Shown here: positions 1-11,400 of the stretch, one piece after another
Layout of the letters: every line of letters begins with the position of its first letter
How positions within the stretch are numbered: position 1 is the first letter of the stretch
Translations under genes and position numbers: made by a program
Assembly (NCBI GenBank): GCA_026724425.1
Contig: JAIUCV010000001.1
Coordinates: forward strand, 1,746,001 to 1,810,000
DNA from: Erythrophleum ivorense
Taxonomy: Eukaryota; Streptophyta; Magnoliopsida; Fabales; Fabaceae
DNA length: 64,000 nucleotides
Direction of reading: 5' to 3'
Notes under the pieces: model-generated
What the model was told of the DNA's origin: nothing
Seen by the model: only the letters and a program-made list of their open reading frames with translations
The model's database searches: none

Positions 1-14
1 TTATGAGTTTATTA

Positions 15-770
15 CTAAACAATGTCCATAGACTAGCTCCGATGCGAAACTTTTGGGGTTTTGGACTTTTAAGTCTTATATGGATATTTTTGATTATTTG
101 ATGTCAATGATTCTAATTAACAACACCTTTCTATATAAGAAGTACTAAGGTAACTTGCTAATTGTAAGCACATAGGTTGAGTCTAAGAAGATGGTGCTTG
201 CAACTAGCAATTGTAAGCACGTGTTTCCCAGCTCCAAGTGATAGTCTTTTGAAATTTCACCTTTTATGTTTTCATTTTCTTCCTATTTCTTTCTTTGTAA
301 CCATGTTTTTTCATTTCTATTATGTAGATCATGAAATATGTATCAAAACAAGTTGTTATATATCTAAAATAATTAAGTGATTACAAAGATATAAGCCTTT
401 ACTATTTGTTAGTCCTTCAAAGTCAAGTGGAACCAAAAAATTGCATGATGCCTAGTATGCCTGGTCGGGTGCAAGCATGAAAATTCAATCTTGGTTTATA
501 TTGAATTGAGCATAAACCCAACCTGGTTAGGCCTGTTACAACCTTACTCAATGATGATTGCAAGTGCTATGTTATTGGCCTTATCTTGCGTGTTTGCAAT
601 TAACAATATATCTTTATACTTCTTGGATAGAGAAGTGCTGCTAACTTGGATCATTAGTTTCAAGTAGTCAAAAACATCAATACAAAGTTTAAAAGTCCCA
701 CATACTCAATGGAACATCCTTGAAAGTTTCGCGTCCTAAGTTGGTCTGTGGACATTCTTTATCAACAAAT
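15..770. repeat. Inverted-repeat element, about 0.75 kb
   Basis: The left arm (about 15-125) and the reverse complement of the right arm (about 650-770) share a run of similar blocks: AATGTCCATAGAC against AATGTCCACAGAC, then GCGAAACTTT, a block near GGACTTTTAA, and TTTTTGA(T/C)TA. The arms are about 110 bp and clearly diverged. No long open frame lies between them. The right arm abuts the end of a recognisable transposase remnant, so the element probably inserted into it. The outer left boundary may lie before the window. The family is unknown; it could be a MITE or foldback element. Confidence 0.5.
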
Positions 771-779
771 TTTATTTTG

Positions 780-1987
780 ACCAAAAATCATATAAATGCT
801 CCCAATTCCCAAATATGATGGTAATCGCTTAATAGTTTTAGACCATACTTTTTTGTATGACATCATGTATCCAAAGATCGTAGATACCCTCTCAATAATT
901 CCTTGAATAGAAACAAATAGATTTTTTGTTACAATTGACACAATATATGATGATATCACGTTGGAGTCCAACTTGGTGATCCTGCAACAGTAATGGAAAC
1001 ACACACAGGGCCTCTATATCTTGTTGTTTGCCAAAATTTTTCATTGTCAACTTAGCGTGTCCTGGCCCTTGAATTGCTATGCCCAATGCAACGATATTCT
1101 TCAAATTGCAGATGAGTAATACACCCTGAATGTGTGTTATATGCACATAGACTCTATTTTCACCGCATGTTGCATAGGCCGTTTATTAGCAAACTGAATG
1201 CCAACATACAACTCTTGGTTGTCATTCAAATTAATGGTGTCCTCCATCTCTGGAATCTCAACATCATTTGCGGCGTCTGTTTTAACTTGTGAAAGGAAAG
1301 CAATTGTTAAATCCCTGTACTGGTTCAATGTAATTGTTGTTTAGAGTTATTCATTATATCTTCTAGCTCATCCAATGGCGAAGGAGGACTAGTAGTGCCC
1401 ATTAATGGTTGGAACGAATTGGGCCGGGATGTGTAATTGATAGAAGGGATGAGATACTACTAGATGTAGGCGAATTGGGGATTAAATGCTTGTATATCTA
1501 CTAGGTAGGAGTTGAACAGTGAGACCTGTTCTTCAATGCCATGAATTTGGCTTGTGGATGTGATTTTCAACAATTTATAGACATCGACTTGTGCCATGTT
1601 TAGATCCACATTGGTGGTTGAAATATGTGCGTATAGATGTAGTGCACCCAATTAGTTTAGAAATTGCTGATTCACTTGCTATATCGTTTAGACATCAGAA
1701 TCATTCTCTATAGTTCATGTTAAGTACTATGTTAAATTATGCGAATGAGGATATCTATATACCAACTTAGACACAAACTGATTTGAGGCAAGTTATAATT
1801 TTTTTCCAACTACTTCCTTTAATCTTTCCAAAATGTTGTCAAGGTCAACTTTTAACATTCTTGATTTGGCACACTCAAAAGTCACTCTCTCACTGTTATC
1901 ATAAGTCCTTCCATTCGTATATATGCATAGAAGTTTCTTGCTTTTACTCATTATGATTTCTGTAATAAGATGTGTGTATAGACACAA
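780..1987 (-). pseudogene. Mutator-like (MULE) transposase, N-terminal remnant
   Basis: Read on the minus strand, broken frames from about 1987 down to 780 follow the order of plant MuDR-type proteins. First comes a PB1-like start (KLLCIYTNG, then VTFECAKSRMLKVDLDNI). A segment with LGALHLYAHI follows, then an acidic linker, then the start of the DNA-binding domain (ELYVGIQFANKRPMQHAVK). Last comes the region before the catalytic core (IIERVSTIFGYMMSYKKVWSKTI). Several stops and frameshifts interrupt it, and the DDE core and zinc knuckle are absent. The remnant stops where the inverted-repeat element begins. It is not functional. The family call rests on the domain order and is fairly secure. 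Confidence 0.65.
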
Positions 1988-3030
1988 GGAAAAATATATA
2001 AATCTTCTTTATATTCAAGATATAAATATTTAATAAATTTTGTTTATAATTTCATCTACAAATATTTGTTCTTATAATTTTATTGTTTTCATTTAATTAT
2101 TTTCAAGGAATAAATATACACTAAATTATATTTAAAATTTTGAGCTTACATGATATTATAACATAGTAAATTATAATATTACAAATAAATAAATAAATTA
2201 GTGAGAATAACAACCAATAATTGATCATTTCAAATTATCGTATATTTTATGTAATTACTATATTATACATAAATTTTTTTCTCTTACCTTTAATAGAAAA
2301 TAGACCAAGTGAAAAAGTAGAAGGCCCACACAATCTTTATAGGCAGTAATAAGCTGAGCAAATCAGTTGTTGTTTCTGTAATATTGGGAACACAACTACA
2401 ACCAGGACTTAAAAAAGAGAGAGTAAGTGAGCTCTTTTGCCATCATGAAAAAGAATGAGAGTTGAATGGGAGTTCTAAGAGGGTAGAGAAAAAGAAGTGT
2501 GATGACATGGGTGAGAGTGTTGATTAAAAACTAGAGGGAGGGTTATTTTGTAATTTTAATTGCAAGTTTATTTTTCTAAAGTGGTGACGTACTGATTTGG
2601 GCCAATCAACTCCCTTCATGGGACAAGGTAATCTTCTTGTTCTCTCAACGTGCGCCAAGTCTCCCTTTATCTTCATTTTTAATTGTAAAAGTGAAGGAAT
2701 AACACAATGAGTATGAGGCCTATTCCTCCACATGCAGTGTCTCAGATTAAAAGCGAAGCAGGTTGCTCCATGTTCAGGTGATATTACTTCACATTGAACG
2801 CAGAGGATGAAACTCCAAAAAAAAAAACAGCTGAATGTGGAGCAACTTGCTCCGTGTTCTGGCCAATCTTTTTTTTTTTTAATAGTAAAGCCGAATGCAG
2901 AGGATGCTCCTTTGTGTTCCTATTAAAGAAAAAAAATTAAGTATCTTGAGAATAGGTTTTGGTGGCTCAAGATTGTGGAAATTTCTTTTTGACATTGTAG
3001 TAACAGTGTCAAAAAGCCAAAATTAAAATT
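1988..3030. other. Intergenic, AT-rich, no gene seen
   Basis: No gene is seen. From 2000 to 2300 the sequence is strongly AT-rich. Between about 2750 and 2930 a degenerate motif recurs: GAACGCAGAGGATGAAACTCC-like and GAATGCAGAGGATGCTCC-like blocks, with GCAACTTGCTCC/AGGTTGCTCC blocks, separated by A or T runs. It looks like a decayed local repeat. Confidence 0.6.
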
Positions 3031-3592
3031 GTCAATGAAGCTATGGATCTCCTTAAAGATATGTGTCGCAAAAGCTTGGTTCCTGATGTTGTAACTTACA
3101 ATTCTCTTATTGATGGCTTATGCAAATTAGGGAGACTTTCATATGTGCAAGATCTTGTTTATGAGATGCATGATAGTGGTCAGTCCCTTAATATTGTTTG
3201 GTGCATTTTGCAAAAGCCGGCATCTCAACAAGGCAATTGCTTATTTAAGCAAATTGTTGATCAAGGAATTCAACCTATTGTGTACACATATACTAATTGA
3301 TGGTTTGTGCGAAGGTGGTACACTAAATCCTGCACGAGGGACTTTTCAGAATCTTTTGATCAATTGCTGGTGTACTAATGTTAGGATTTATTATGGTATG
3401 ATCTCTGGACTTTGCAAAATGGGCTTGTTTGATGAAGCAATGGACTTGCTTTTAAAAATGAACGTGACTAGCTGCCTATCTGATTTTGTGACATTTGAAA
3501 CATTTATTATAGCTCTTCTAAAAGAAAATAAGAATGATAAGGCAGAGAAGCTTCTTCAGGAAATGATAGCCAGAGGCCTGTCAGAAAAATAA
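3031..3592 (+). pseudogene. P-class PPR protein fragment (Rf-like), frameshifted
   Basis: The frame from 3031 reads VNEAMDLLKDMCRKSLVPDV, then VTYNSLIDGLCKLGRL, which is a typical 35-residue pentatricopeptide repeat. A frameshift near 3200-3290 moves the reading to another frame, which continues with LIDGLCEGGTLNPARGTFQNL, MISGLCKMGLFDEAMDLLLKM and DKAEKLLQEMIARGLSEK before a stop. About five repeats remain. A full P-class protein has ten or more repeats and an organelle-targeting start, both missing here. Intact members bind RNA in mitochondria or plastids; this copy is a fragment with no start context. Confidence 0.8.
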
Positions 3593-4820
3593 AACAAGGT
3601 GAGACGTTGCAGTTCTACTTCAAGCTACTTATATATTCATGTTGAACTTGTGTGAACAGTCACCAAAATCTTGTGTGTTTTGTGTTAGAGAAGCTGGACT
3701 ATGCAGGGGGCTGACTTTTGTTGAAGTAGTTTGGATTATATTAAATTTGTATTTATTTTAACTTTGCGTTGTTCCCATTGGTTGATTTTTTTATTTTGAA
3801 ATGATTTATCCGTCTTCCTTAGTAGTTCATAATATGCTTTATGAAGCTTTTGGTGTTTCTGAGATCTGAATATTTGTTAGATTGTGAGTCTTTCATATGT
3901 CATCGTTTAAAATTATAGCCCTTTTATTTCACTATGAACAAAGTAGAAATTGACAATGATATAGTTGTTGTGTGTGCAAAACTAGTTAACTGGAAAATAT
4001 TACTTTTTTGAGGACATCCTATGATGCACAGTACACCAGGTGAGCATACTACAGCCTTGTTTTTCCTATCAAACACATCACTTTACACTTTCACTGTGGA
4101 TGGGAATATGCTTTATATTCTCCAGCTGGTTATGGATTACGTTATAATGTGTGTTGAGTTGCACAATCTCTGCAAAGAAGAAAATGAACTTTAAAGTGAT
4201 AAGTAGTCAACACCTTCATTGCCCGGCTCGAATATCAAATTGATATGCGGGAATAGGTACAATCTTGACAATATCATCATTGGCTGGCATTTGATTGATC
4301 AATGGCAAGCCATGCAATAGGCAATCGCCTCAGTATGCTAAAGATACTGGATGCTTTTCAAAGAGAATGATATAAAATGTTTTGGTATGTTGTAGTTTTG
4401 TCTGACATGGATTATACCTTGTTAAAGCAAAGTTCTGTATTCTCTATCTAAATAAGCTGGCTCCATTGGGTCAATGTTGTCATCAGAATTGGAAATAGTC
4501 ATGAAAATTTTTATTGGGATCGCCAAATAAAAGTAGGAGAACGGTGTTGTTCTGAACCCCTAAGCCTCCTCTTTAAAAGAATGAAATGAAAGGAGAGATC
4601 CCTAAAACTGCTAAATCTGCTGAAACTGACTATTTTCACTCAACTATATTTTTATCATTTAGTTTTAGTAGAAAGACTGAAAAGTTGACTAATGGCTTGG
4701 ATGTGGTTGCAAGTCTATATTTAGCTCCTGCCATTTCAGGTTGAATTTACCATTGTTGTTTTGGCATTTTACTTTTTTTGAAATAAATTTACAGTAGAGG
4801 TACTGTTTACTGTTCTCCAG
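3593..4820. other. Intergenic, no gene seen
   Basis: No coding region is supported. This stretch separates the PPR fragment from the kinase fragment. Parts may be decayed upstream exons or introns of the kinase pseudogene, but I could not identify any by eye. Confidence 0.5.
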
Positions 4821-5010
4821 GAAACTAAGAGGCCAGAATGCCTGATTCCTAGAATGGCATTCTTGAGGCATAGATTGCCAATGGGAGATCAAGGCTTCAT
4901 TGACCTCGTTGCGCATTTGCTTGAGATTAACCAAAAGAAGCAGCCTCCTGCATATCTGAGGCTCTGAAGCACCCAAGGTGTCATTCCCTTATGCACCGAT
5001 ATCATCTTGA
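4821..5010 (+). pseudogene. C-terminal exon of a DYRK-like protein kinase, broken
   Basis: After an acceptor-like CTCCAG the frame reads ETKRPECLIPRMAFLRHRLP, then MGDQGFIDLVAHLLEINQKK. This matches the end of the kinase domain in plant DYRK-type kinases, which read roughly SLRHRLPMGDQGFIDFVAHLLE followed by NPKKRPSASEALKHPWL. The match then needs two frame changes: one gives SEALKHP and the next gives SFPYAPISS. The N-terminal part and the catalytic residues are missing. Only this last exon is recognisable, so it is a pseudogene fragment. Confidence 0.7.
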
Positions 5011-6004
5011 AGGAATTGGATGTTAACTCGATGATGGAGACAGTTAGATAGATGCACTAAAATGGTATGGCTGGCTCGAAGGAATAACCATTGGGACAGT
5101 GATAGGTGCTAGCATAGTGTAGGAGGAACACTAATACGTAATTCCGGATTTTGGATATTTCAAAGGTTATACTATCTCTTAGTCAAACTTTATGTATATT
5201 TTCTCTTTGTTATGATTTTGTGATCACTTTCTTATCAGATAACATCCCACTTAAGTAATTACATCGCTTGATGCAAGAAGAAAGAATCAAAAAGTAAGTT
5301 TAGAATCTCGTGTACTTCACTGTCCATGGAGACGAACTTGACTGAAAATTGACGTGCGAATGTACAGATTGCTAAATTGAGTCTTCATTATTAGTTAAAT
5401 GAATGAATAGAATTAACTGTGAAGTTTCATCTATATCCTTTCTTGTAAATTACATATTGTCAGGTATTCTCTCAATATATAACTCCAGATATTGTATGCT
5501 TGCTCACAGGATCAACATGAATGCTTTAAGCGTATGCCCTTACTATTGCTAAATTATTATATTGGGCATAAGTCATTTTTTTTTAATTATTCATTACAAC
5601 GAATTATAGAGAAAGAATAAGTTTATCAAATTTTAAATTAAAGATCTAATATTTAGACCAGCCTGTCCATTAATTTACCCCATGTGAGGGAACTGGATAG
5701 GGCCTTTAGTAAGCCATGAAGCACAGTACTTAGTTGCAGCTCAACCTTCAGTGGACTGTAGACGTGTAAGTGGCTAGCCTGGCCGAGGAAAAACTAATAC
5801 AGATTTCAGACTCCCGTTCTAGATTAGAGTCTAGTCGTACCGATCAGATAGTTTTGAAAATGAACAAGTTCTCATCTCCTAGCTCACCTAAAAAAGCGTG
5901 TAAATAGAGGTTGAGAGTTAAAAAGTAATAAAGGCGAATGCCATTTGTCTACGCCTCATCTTTTGTATAATGAAATAAATATAATATCTTGATTGCACAA
6001 CCGA
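5011..6004. other. Intergenic, no gene seen
   Basis: No coding region, RNA gene or clear repeat was recognised here. Confidence 0.5.
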
Positions 6005-7000
6005 CAATTATAATAAGAGCTATGGGCAACCCTCCTTTTGAAATGTTATAATCCTTGATCTCCTGTCAGCTATAGAATATTCTTTCCATCCAAATTTGAT
6101 ATGCATTAGGATTTCCACACGAGATAAAGCTAAACCTTCCATTAACCGTTTGTTCCTTGCAAACCAAATAAAATTCAAAATGGCAATAAGTAAGAGAGTG
6201 AATTCATATAGTATATTTCTATGGGTGTGAAATTGTTGGAACCGGATATCCAACCAATCAAATAAAGATGGTTGTTGGATTGCATCCGTTATTAACGTTA
6301 GATTAGAACCAAACCAGACAGCCTTTGCAAAGTAGCACTGCAAACACCAATGATCGATAGTTTCTTTCATATTACCACAAAAGTGACATTGTATGGATAC
6401 CTTAAATTATGCTTGACATGAACAGTGGATAGTGGAAGTGCACCATGACACTATAAATTAGATCAATTTTTGTTGTACCTAGAGTCTCTAGCACTGGTGA
6501 AGGAAAAGTAGAGCAACAATTGAGAGACTCATCAGTCGAGTTTGGTTTCTCTGCTTTCAATAACAATCTCGTCCCCTCCAGGCAGGAGGCTCTCCCACTT
6601 TTTTTTTTACTTAATTTTTTTCTGTGGTTCTTCGATAAAGCCTTATAGTTTTCAGCCACCATATATGTACCATTGGGAGACAATTTTTTTAATTAAATAA
6701 TCTCATGCCCCAGTTAATCAATAAGGGGTAATCAAGATTTGCCTTGCGATATCATCTGAATAGAGTAGACCCACTTTAGATTTATCCCAACCCAAGAAAG
6801 AAGGATCATGAAGATCATACACATAAGAGACATGCAAATTTGCATTAGCATTAGATTTAGGTCACCAATATTTACTATGTAAGCTGATATCTTGCTTATC
6901 ACCAACTTTCCACCGAAGATGGTCTAGAACCAACTTAATGTTAGCTGATATACCCTTCTATATCCAAGATGGTTGGGATGTATTTTTGAAACAATTATCT
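6005..7000 (-). mobile_element. LINE (non-LTR retrotransposon) 3' remnant with zf-RVT region
   Basis: On the minus strand the sequence reads KVGDKQDISLHSKYWWPKSN, then LHVSYVYDLHDPSFLGWDKS, then a degenerate zf-RVT block ending TIDHWCLQCYFAKAVWFGSN. This is followed by ILNFIWFARNKRLMEG and a short tail. This order is typical of the C-terminal part of plant L1-type reverse transcriptases, where a zinc-binding region (here C..C before FAKAVW) precedes an IWFARN-like segment. Stops and frame changes are present, and the endonuclease and reverse transcriptase domains are absent. It is a 5'-truncated dead copy. Confidence 0.7.
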
Positions 7001-8484
7001 ATTTATTTATTTGCATACTTGGAGCAAATCCAATGACTGCAGAGTTAGTTTGGTCAATGTAGCGGTTATTTTTCATTTGATACTGTATTCGAACTATACA
7101 ATACGATATTTTTGGACGACAACTTAACTTTACTTTTATTATATGGATAATCTATATCATAAAAATTTGGCAAAATTTTATATTGATTGTCGACTGCCTA
7201 ATACAATCCTCTTTTTTTTTTTAATTTAAAACCAATTATAAAAAATGATTTACATTAAAATTTAATATACGTAGAATTTTGGTGTTCATTTTCAAAAGGG
7301 AAAAAAATTCCAAAGCATCAATCTAAACACCATACATTTTGCAGCATCGAAAAAAAAAATTGCTGCTGAACTTTTGTGTCGTGTTCAAAATTTCTTACTT
7401 ATATCTAATGTTTACCCCCAAAAAAAGCTATTTTTATTTAAAAATATCATTGTTATACCATTGAATCTTTTAAGAAAATTTTTATAGTTATATTTTTATT
7501 AAAAAATTTAATAAAAAATATAAAAAAATTATGGACCTATCTAATTTCTTATTTTTAGAATAGTTTTTTATTTTTAAAAATAAAAAAATTATTTAATAAC
7601 ATGTTTTTAATGAAGTACTTTGTACAATAAAAAATAAAATTTTATTTTTAAAAATAAAAAATTAAAATACTTTTTAAATATTTTGTAACTTTTATCCTAC
7701 AAAATCAGAAAAAACAAAAAATAATTATTTTTTAAAATAATAATTCAAACAAATTTCTTTATTTTTTTATTTTCAAAATTTATTCTGAAAAACATCTATT
7801 TTAAAAACATTAAAACAAATACAGAATCAAATAAACCCTATATCTTAATGTAATTCTTTACTTTAACCCACAAACCCAATCCTCAAATCTGACCACTAGT
7901 CCTGGAACACCGCCAAATCCAGCTTCTTCTTTTTTTTGTTAACGTCAAAAAGCTCCAAGAATGCATCTGGACAGATCCTCGCAGAATTCTTATTGACTCC
8001 ATGAAAATTGCCCCTGATACATTCATACTTAGGCACAAAGCCTAAGTTCTAAACACAACTGCCTAACCTCCATTTTTCTTTGCCAACTGTTACCATGAAC
8101 ACAAATTGCATGCTTTCACGCACCATGGTGATAAATTCTTCTATTTTTCCTTTTCACGGATTTAGTCGCAGCAGGAGCTTTTGTACACAAGGTTTACTAT
8201 AATAAGGTATTCAATTAAATAAGGACAAAACTTGGAAATAATTCTTCAAATATTTGCTATTATATTTTCTAATAAAATTATAATACGTGTATACCCTCCA
8301 CATATCATAATTCTATTAAAAAAATTTAATAAATACTTCAAAAACATACATAAATTTTCTATTTTCATCAAATAATGCCAACAATGGACCAGTCAAATCA
8401 CCATACAAATCGAAGTTGCCAAGATATGCACATCTTTACAGGGTCTAGCTCGTGTTCATACAGCTATGCTAATGAAAGGATTCC
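7001..8484. other. AT-rich intergenic DNA and VPS60 3' flank
   Basis: No gene is seen. Most of 7080-7800 is A/T runs. The part nearest 8484 should contain the 3' untranslated region and poly(A) site of the minus-strand VPS60 gene, whose exact end cannot be fixed from sequence alone. Confidence 0.5.
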
Positions 8485-11400
8485 CTAACCCCGAATGGAT
8501 GCCCGGGGGACAGCAGGTAAACCCAATTCATCCTCAGCCTGTCAGCATCAAAAGCAAGCAATCAATGAGAGAAGGTATAGAACAAAATTCATGCATAAAG
8601 TAGTCAGCAAAAATTATTGGGTAAATTAAATTTGCAGACCAAATCGATTATAATAAATATATAAGCATGTCAGAGAAAGTCTACTAAAAGTGTGTCTAGC
8701 ATGCTTACATATCTACTTGTAATTAGCTTAGTTTACAAAGCACTCATAAAAATTTTCCCAAGTAGTCTGCAGTTTCAGTTGTAAAATTAAACTTAATACA
8801 GAAACCCCCCATTATCATTACCAATCAGTAGGCCGGAGGGTAAACTATACAAGTTGGCACTAATGAAGAATAAAGATTATGATTCCTTCCATTCACTACG
8901 GAAACATAGTCCATATGGATAGAAGATACTGTGAACAGCGAACAGCATTTAGGGGACGGGAAAATTAAGACAAGTCTTGTTCAGAGAACCAAGCATTGTT
9001 AAGGCACATCTTTACATCACCAAACAGAAGAATTCAACATCAAACATCTCACAGAAGTATATCATCAACTACATTCTTCAAGGGCAGTATGCTACAAGCT
9101 TAATGGCACTTTTTATTCCTGTTAGGAGTGCCCCAAACGTACTGGAGCAGAAGTGTTGGGAACCTTAAATAAAAATAAAAACATGCATTAACCTTATCAG
9201 ATTTGGTATTCATTACACAGTAATATTTCTGTAATATTCAAACTTCCATAAACATATATTGCAATTGGGCCTACAGATCATGTAATTTGTTTAACATAAT
9301 TTTACAATATGTTATTGACATGCTAGTGCTTCAGTAGTATACTTTTTAAAAAATAAAAATAAAAGTCACCATTCAAATCTTTATTATTTCTATATTTAAG
9401 AGTTTATGCGGATACAACCCCTTACATGTGATGTATAAGAGCTCCATTAAAGAAGTCCCACGTATAGGCTTCTCCATAAACGGTTGTACGATGTAGAAAA
9501 ACTGAAAAACTATAGATGATGTTTTTAAACAAGCCCACTCCAATCCCCTTTCTTATTGACTCTGTACTCTACGCAACTTCAGCAAATTTCAGCGCTTTGC
9601 CATACATACCTGCTTCAACTTCCACTAATCTTACCAAATTTCAAAATTATGATTCCTATATTTGTTTTTCAGCCTTCAAAATACATGTTAAAATGAATTC
9701 CAATTATCTTAGATGCTATAGGCCTTCAATGAACAGCCTTGATTATCATCCCTTCCTGACCTTCTTTAGAACCCAGAGCCCCACTCTTTCACAAGTACTT
9801 CCAGTCAAATTTAACTGGACTGCCCCAATCCACTTACCCAAGCTTATCGTATCAAGAAATCTTCTAGCCATCTTGACATTCTAAAACCAAGACATGCATT
9901 GAATAACACTAGCAACCAAGTTTCCTCCATTTCTCATGTTGAGTATATCGTCAATATTATTCATGCTCTTACTGCTGCACTTCAGTCAATGGTATTTTCA
10001 TCCCAAACAGGGACCCCTAATCAACATAGATACTTCGATAGAGTTGCAGCTAACCACAATGTCTAAAGAAAGAAATCATTAACTGGTTTATTCACTAGAT
10101 CTTTTGCAATAAGAACATGATCAAGTTCTTTTAAAACCTCATTTAAGACAGCTTTAGAAAGAACACTGAAGGAAAATAATAACAATGAGGCAAAGAAATC
10201 ATACTTGAGCATTGGTTCTGCCAGGTGCTGCTGCTGTATGTCCTGTGGGAGCAGAAGGCAAGTTAAGCTCTGCCTCCAAATCATGTTCTTTATCTGGCTG
10301 GAGGTAGGAAGGAACTCCATCCATCTCATTCTCATTTCCCATGTCTGCTTCCAGTGCATCAAGTTCTGAGCCACCAAAAACATATAATCAAGAAAACAAA
10401 TATTTTAAGATACTACATAATAAATGATAGAAAAATTGTACAATTCTTAAATGTAATGGGTCCACATGTTCCCTAAAAACTGTGCTCAATGATGCATCCA
10501 TGCCATCAAATGCAGCAGATCATACATTCTACAAGCTGAAACCATGTTGCTCAAAACATTGCACATGGCTTGGATAAAATGTCTGATTTTCATCCTGAAG
10601 TCCTTAAAATTAGGAAGCCAAACATGTTTAAGGACAATTAATTTTCATCAACCAGTTGCAACATCAGCTACAGGTTATTTGAAACATAAACTGTATGATT
10701 GATCTACATGGGAAACAGTGCAACTAAGAATAGCTAGAGCTCATTGACGTTATCTAAAGTGTAGATAAATTTTTAACTCACCACCCATGAGCTCATCCTC
10801 GTCAATGTCATCAGGCACATTATAGCTTCTACCTAAGGTCTCTTGTATTTCATTACTTACATCCATCAGGTCCATCATCTCATCTTGCAAGTTCTGCATT
10901 TAGCACACATCAACAATTTAGACCAAAACTTCTCAGAATTAGCCAGACAGAAGCTAGAAGAGAAAAGGGAAGAGAGTTCAGACATCAATATCTTGTATCT
11001 TCACAGTTTTCATCATTCCCTTCAATTCCTTGTTGGCAGACTTCAAGGCTGACATCTGAAAGGAGCAAAGGGGGGCCAAAAAAGGGAGAAAAACAAATTG
11101 TCACATATGGTTTCTCAAAAGCTAAAAACAAACTAGAATTCGTCTAAAAGGATTCTAACTAAGCATGTTTCTATGAAGAGACCCCTCATTAATGACAAAT
11201 AATATGTCTCAACCCTCTCATGAGGTAGGCAGCAGGTTCCAAATGGGGTACAAATAAAACCTTGCCCTGATATTCTGTATAAAACACACACACACAAGTG
11301 CACATCAACGGTTCAATAACAGAATTAGAAAAGAAGAGTAAGCTCTTTGCAACTCACAGTTTGTTGAGCATCTTTAATACCCTCTGAAGCAAATGCAACC

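Noticed and set aside
9516..9884. 122-residue open frame on the plus strand
   Set aside because: It lies in an intron of the opposite-strand VPS60 gene, has no recognisable domain and no start context.
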